This document shows, piece after piece, positions 6,405 to 7,178 of a DNA stretch of 7,178 nucleotides. Under the pieces are notes generated by a model. The model was not told the origin of the DNA, searched no databases, and worked only from the letters and a program-made list of their open reading frames with translations. Position 1 is the stretch's first letter. Each line of letters starts with the position of its first letter. The position numbers and the translations under genes were made by a program. This DNA comes from DAMCAP01 sp964369265. GTDB lineage: Bacteria > Bacillota > Clostridia > Oscillospirales > Ruminococcaceae. Where the stretch lies: the NCBI GenBank assembly GCA_964369265.1, contig CAYJEV010000086.1, positions 1 to 7,178 on the forward strand. The letters are read 5' to 3'.

Positions 6405-6433
6405 ATTATACAATGATAATGATGTTTTATCAA
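6405..6433 (-). promoter_or_regulatory. Sigma-A-type promoter of the SdpI-family gene
   Basis: Read on the minus strand, TTGATA (6433-6428) and a perfect TATAAT (6410-6405) are separated by exactly 17 bases. Transcription would start near 6398, about 45 bases before the ribosome binding site. A second minus-strand TTGACG...TATAAT pair just upstream has only a 14-base gap and is less likely to be used. Confidence 0.75.
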
Positions 6434-6478
6434 GGTTGATATTATATGAGGTGAAAATTACGTCAAAGTTTAGCAAAT

Positions 6479-6521
6479 AATAAACCGTCACTATCCTTAA
6501 AAAGAATAATGACGGTTTATT
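6479..6521 (-). terminator. Intrinsic terminator of the proline-rich membrane protein gene, overlapping its stop codon
   Basis: A perfect 12-bp inverted repeat AATAAACCGTCA / TGACGGTTTATT (6479-6490 with 6510-6521) encloses a 19-base AT-rich loop. On the minus strand the stem is followed by a T-rich stretch. The TAA stop of the minus-strand gene (6519-6517) lies inside the first arm of the stem. It also insulates the SdpI-family promoter from upstream transcription. Confidence 0.75.
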
Positions 6522-7059
6522 GACTGTTATTGTTTCGAGAAAGACCAATTAAAGCGCCAATGCTCCCAGATATAATATCTCTATATTGAGAAATAGTGAC
6601 AATGTTAGAATCGGTAATTACAATCATCTCGCTAAAATTTCTAACTATAAGCAGTATGATAAGGCAAAAAACGCAGACAGAGGTTAATACTATTATTTGC
6701 ACATTAACTATAATCTTCTTCTTTTCTAAAGCTTGTGGAGGTAGCTCGGCTTGTTTTATCTCAATTTCTGTTGGTTTAGGAATAGGGTTTGGGGGTGGCT
6801 TTGGCGTAGAAACAGGCTCACGCTTGATTTTTTCTTTAATTGTGAAATCGCTGGTCGAAACCATGCTCATTATATAACCAAAAATAGAGCTAAGCGCCGT
6901 TCTGAACACAATATCGATTTGAGTTATTTCCTCGCTTGCATTCGAGAAAAAAAGAGCAGCAGCCGATTGAAGCATTAGAAGAAAAAAGATTAGTATTATT
7001 CCGAAAAACGCCATATTTTTGCTACTCATGGTCGATAAATTTGTTTTTTTTCTTCTCAT
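6517..7059 (-). CDS. Membrane protein of unknown function with proline-rich linker
   Basis: I do not recognise this 180-residue protein with confidence. The start is a positively charged tail (MRRKKTNLS) followed by a strong hydrophobic segment at about 16-38 (AFFGIILIFFLLMLQSAAAL). This could be a membrane helix or an uncleaved signal anchor. A segment at about 46-68 (TQIDIVFRTALSSIFGYIMS) looks amphipathic and conserved in style. Residues 78-115 form a charged, proline-rich linker (PVSTPKPPPNPIPKP). A second clear membrane helix lies at about 116-140, followed by a region ending in YRDIISGSIGALIGLS, which may be a short hydrophobic element. AAGGAG at 7069-7064 lies 4 bases before the ATG; the in-frame ATG at 7029 has no such site. 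Open frames on the opposite strand are shadows. The protein may be a small envelope scaffold, but no function can be assigned. A cluster of hairpins lies immediately upstream. Confidence 0.72.
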   Translation of the reverse strand: MRRKKTNLSTMSSKNMAFFGIILIFFLLMLQSAAALFFSNASEEITQIDIVFRTALSSIFGYIMSMVSTSDFTIKEKIKREPVSTPKPPPNPIPKPTEIEIKQAELPPQALEKKKIIVNVQIIVLTSVCVFCLIILLIVRNFSEMIVITDSNIVTISQYRDIISGSIGALIGLSRNNNSQ

Positions 7060-7074
7060 AAATCTCCTTATGTA

Positions 7075-7102
7075 AAATGGCAGCAGAAAACCGCTGCCAT
7101 TT
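7075..7102. terminator. GC-core hairpin directly upstream of the minus-strand membrane protein gene
   Basis: A perfect 10-bp inverted repeat AAATGGCAGC / GCTGCCATTT (7075-7084 with 7093-7102) encloses an 8-base loop. T-rich sequence follows on both strands: TTTT on the minus strand, and TTTATTATTTAT on the plus strand. It ends only 5 bases before the AAGGAG of the gene at 7059. It could terminate transcription arriving from either side or act as an attenuator. Confidence 0.6.
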
Positions 7103-7105
7103 ATT

Positions 7106-7140
7106 ATTTATATTAGATTTAGGAAAAATCTAATATAAAT
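7106..7140. repeat. 15-bp perfect AT-rich inverted repeat
   Basis: Arms at 7106-7120 and 7126-7140 are exact reverse complements (ATTTATATTAGATTT and its complement) around a 5-base centre AGGAA. The stem is nearly all A-T. It lies between two GC-containing hairpins and may be part of a structured leader or an operator-like site. Confidence 0.75.
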
Positions 7141-7141
7141 T

Positions 7142-7171
7142 GGTCATGTGGGCACTCCGTTGCCCACGACC
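7142..7171. repeat. GC-rich inverted repeat at the right edge
   Basis: GGTC (7142-7145) pairs with GACC (7168-7171), and after a two-base AT bulge GTGGGCA (7148-7154) pairs with TGCCCAC (7161-7167) around a 6-base loop CTCCGT. This 11-bp bulged stem is far richer in GC than its surroundings. It may be a structured RNA element or an intergenic palindromic repeat; the window ends 7 bases later. Confidence 0.7.
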
Positions 7172-7178
7172 TTCAAAA

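Noticed and set aside
6361..6412. Imperfect AT-rich inverted repeats in the leader of the SdpI-family gene
   Set aside because: The arms are short, mismatched and made almost wholly of A and T, so chance pairing is likely.
6357..6548. Minus-strand 63-codon open frame between the two minus-strand genes
   Set aside because: It runs through a terminator hairpin and the SdpI-family promoter, has no good ribosome binding site and has low-complexity composition.
6596..6978. Two overlapping plus-strand open frames opposite the proline-rich membrane protein gene
   Set aside because: Neither has a ribosome binding site. The Gly-rich stretch in one frame is the complement of the proline-rich linker codons.

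Overview
The window looks like a chromosomal stretch from a low-GC Gram-positive bacterium, most likely an anaerobic member of the Clostridia. The DNA is AT-rich, the Shine-Dalgarno sites are strong (AAAGGAGG type), the promoters resemble sigma-A promoters, genes end in intrinsic hairpin terminators, and the families present (DUF11/SdrD-B surface proteins, XRE regulators with a membrane tail, SdpI-type membrane proteins) are typical of Bacillota. I cannot assign a genus. There is no rRNA, tRNA, CRISPR array, transposase or obvious prophage gene.

Layout. Three genes read rightward, each as its own transcription unit: (1) 137-3091, a 984-residue protein made of repeated beta-sandwich (DUF11-like) modules followed by an SdrD-B domain with an EF-hand-like calcium loop, with no signal peptide or sortase signal; (2) 3304-3813, an XRE-type DNA-binding protein with a C-terminal two-helix membrane region; (3) 4120-5856, a response-regulator diguanylate cyclase (receiver, GGDEF, then GAF-like and PAS-like regions). 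Two genes on the minus strand converge on these: (4) 5937-6338, an SdpI-family membrane protein whose only well-placed start codon is a non-standard ATA; (5) 6517-7059, an unrecognised membrane protein with a proline-rich linker. A terminator follows genes 1, 2, 3 and 5. Good promoter candidates precede genes 2, 3 and 4.

The right edge (7075-7171) holds three consecutive inverted repeats, the innermost only a few bases from the ribosome binding site of gene 5. These could be terminators of a neighbouring unit, a structured leader, or a small intergenic palindromic element.

How the genes work together: no operon joins them. A surface-type repeat protein and a c-di-GMP synthase in the same neighbourhood fit a theme of cell-surface attachment, but that link is inference only. 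No c-di-GMP riboswitch was recognised. The observations I consider most worth following up are the ATA start of the SdpI-family gene, the missing export signal of the large DUF11 protein, the hairpin cluster before gene 5, and the degenerate inhibitory site and C-terminal sensor arrangement of the diguanylate cyclase.
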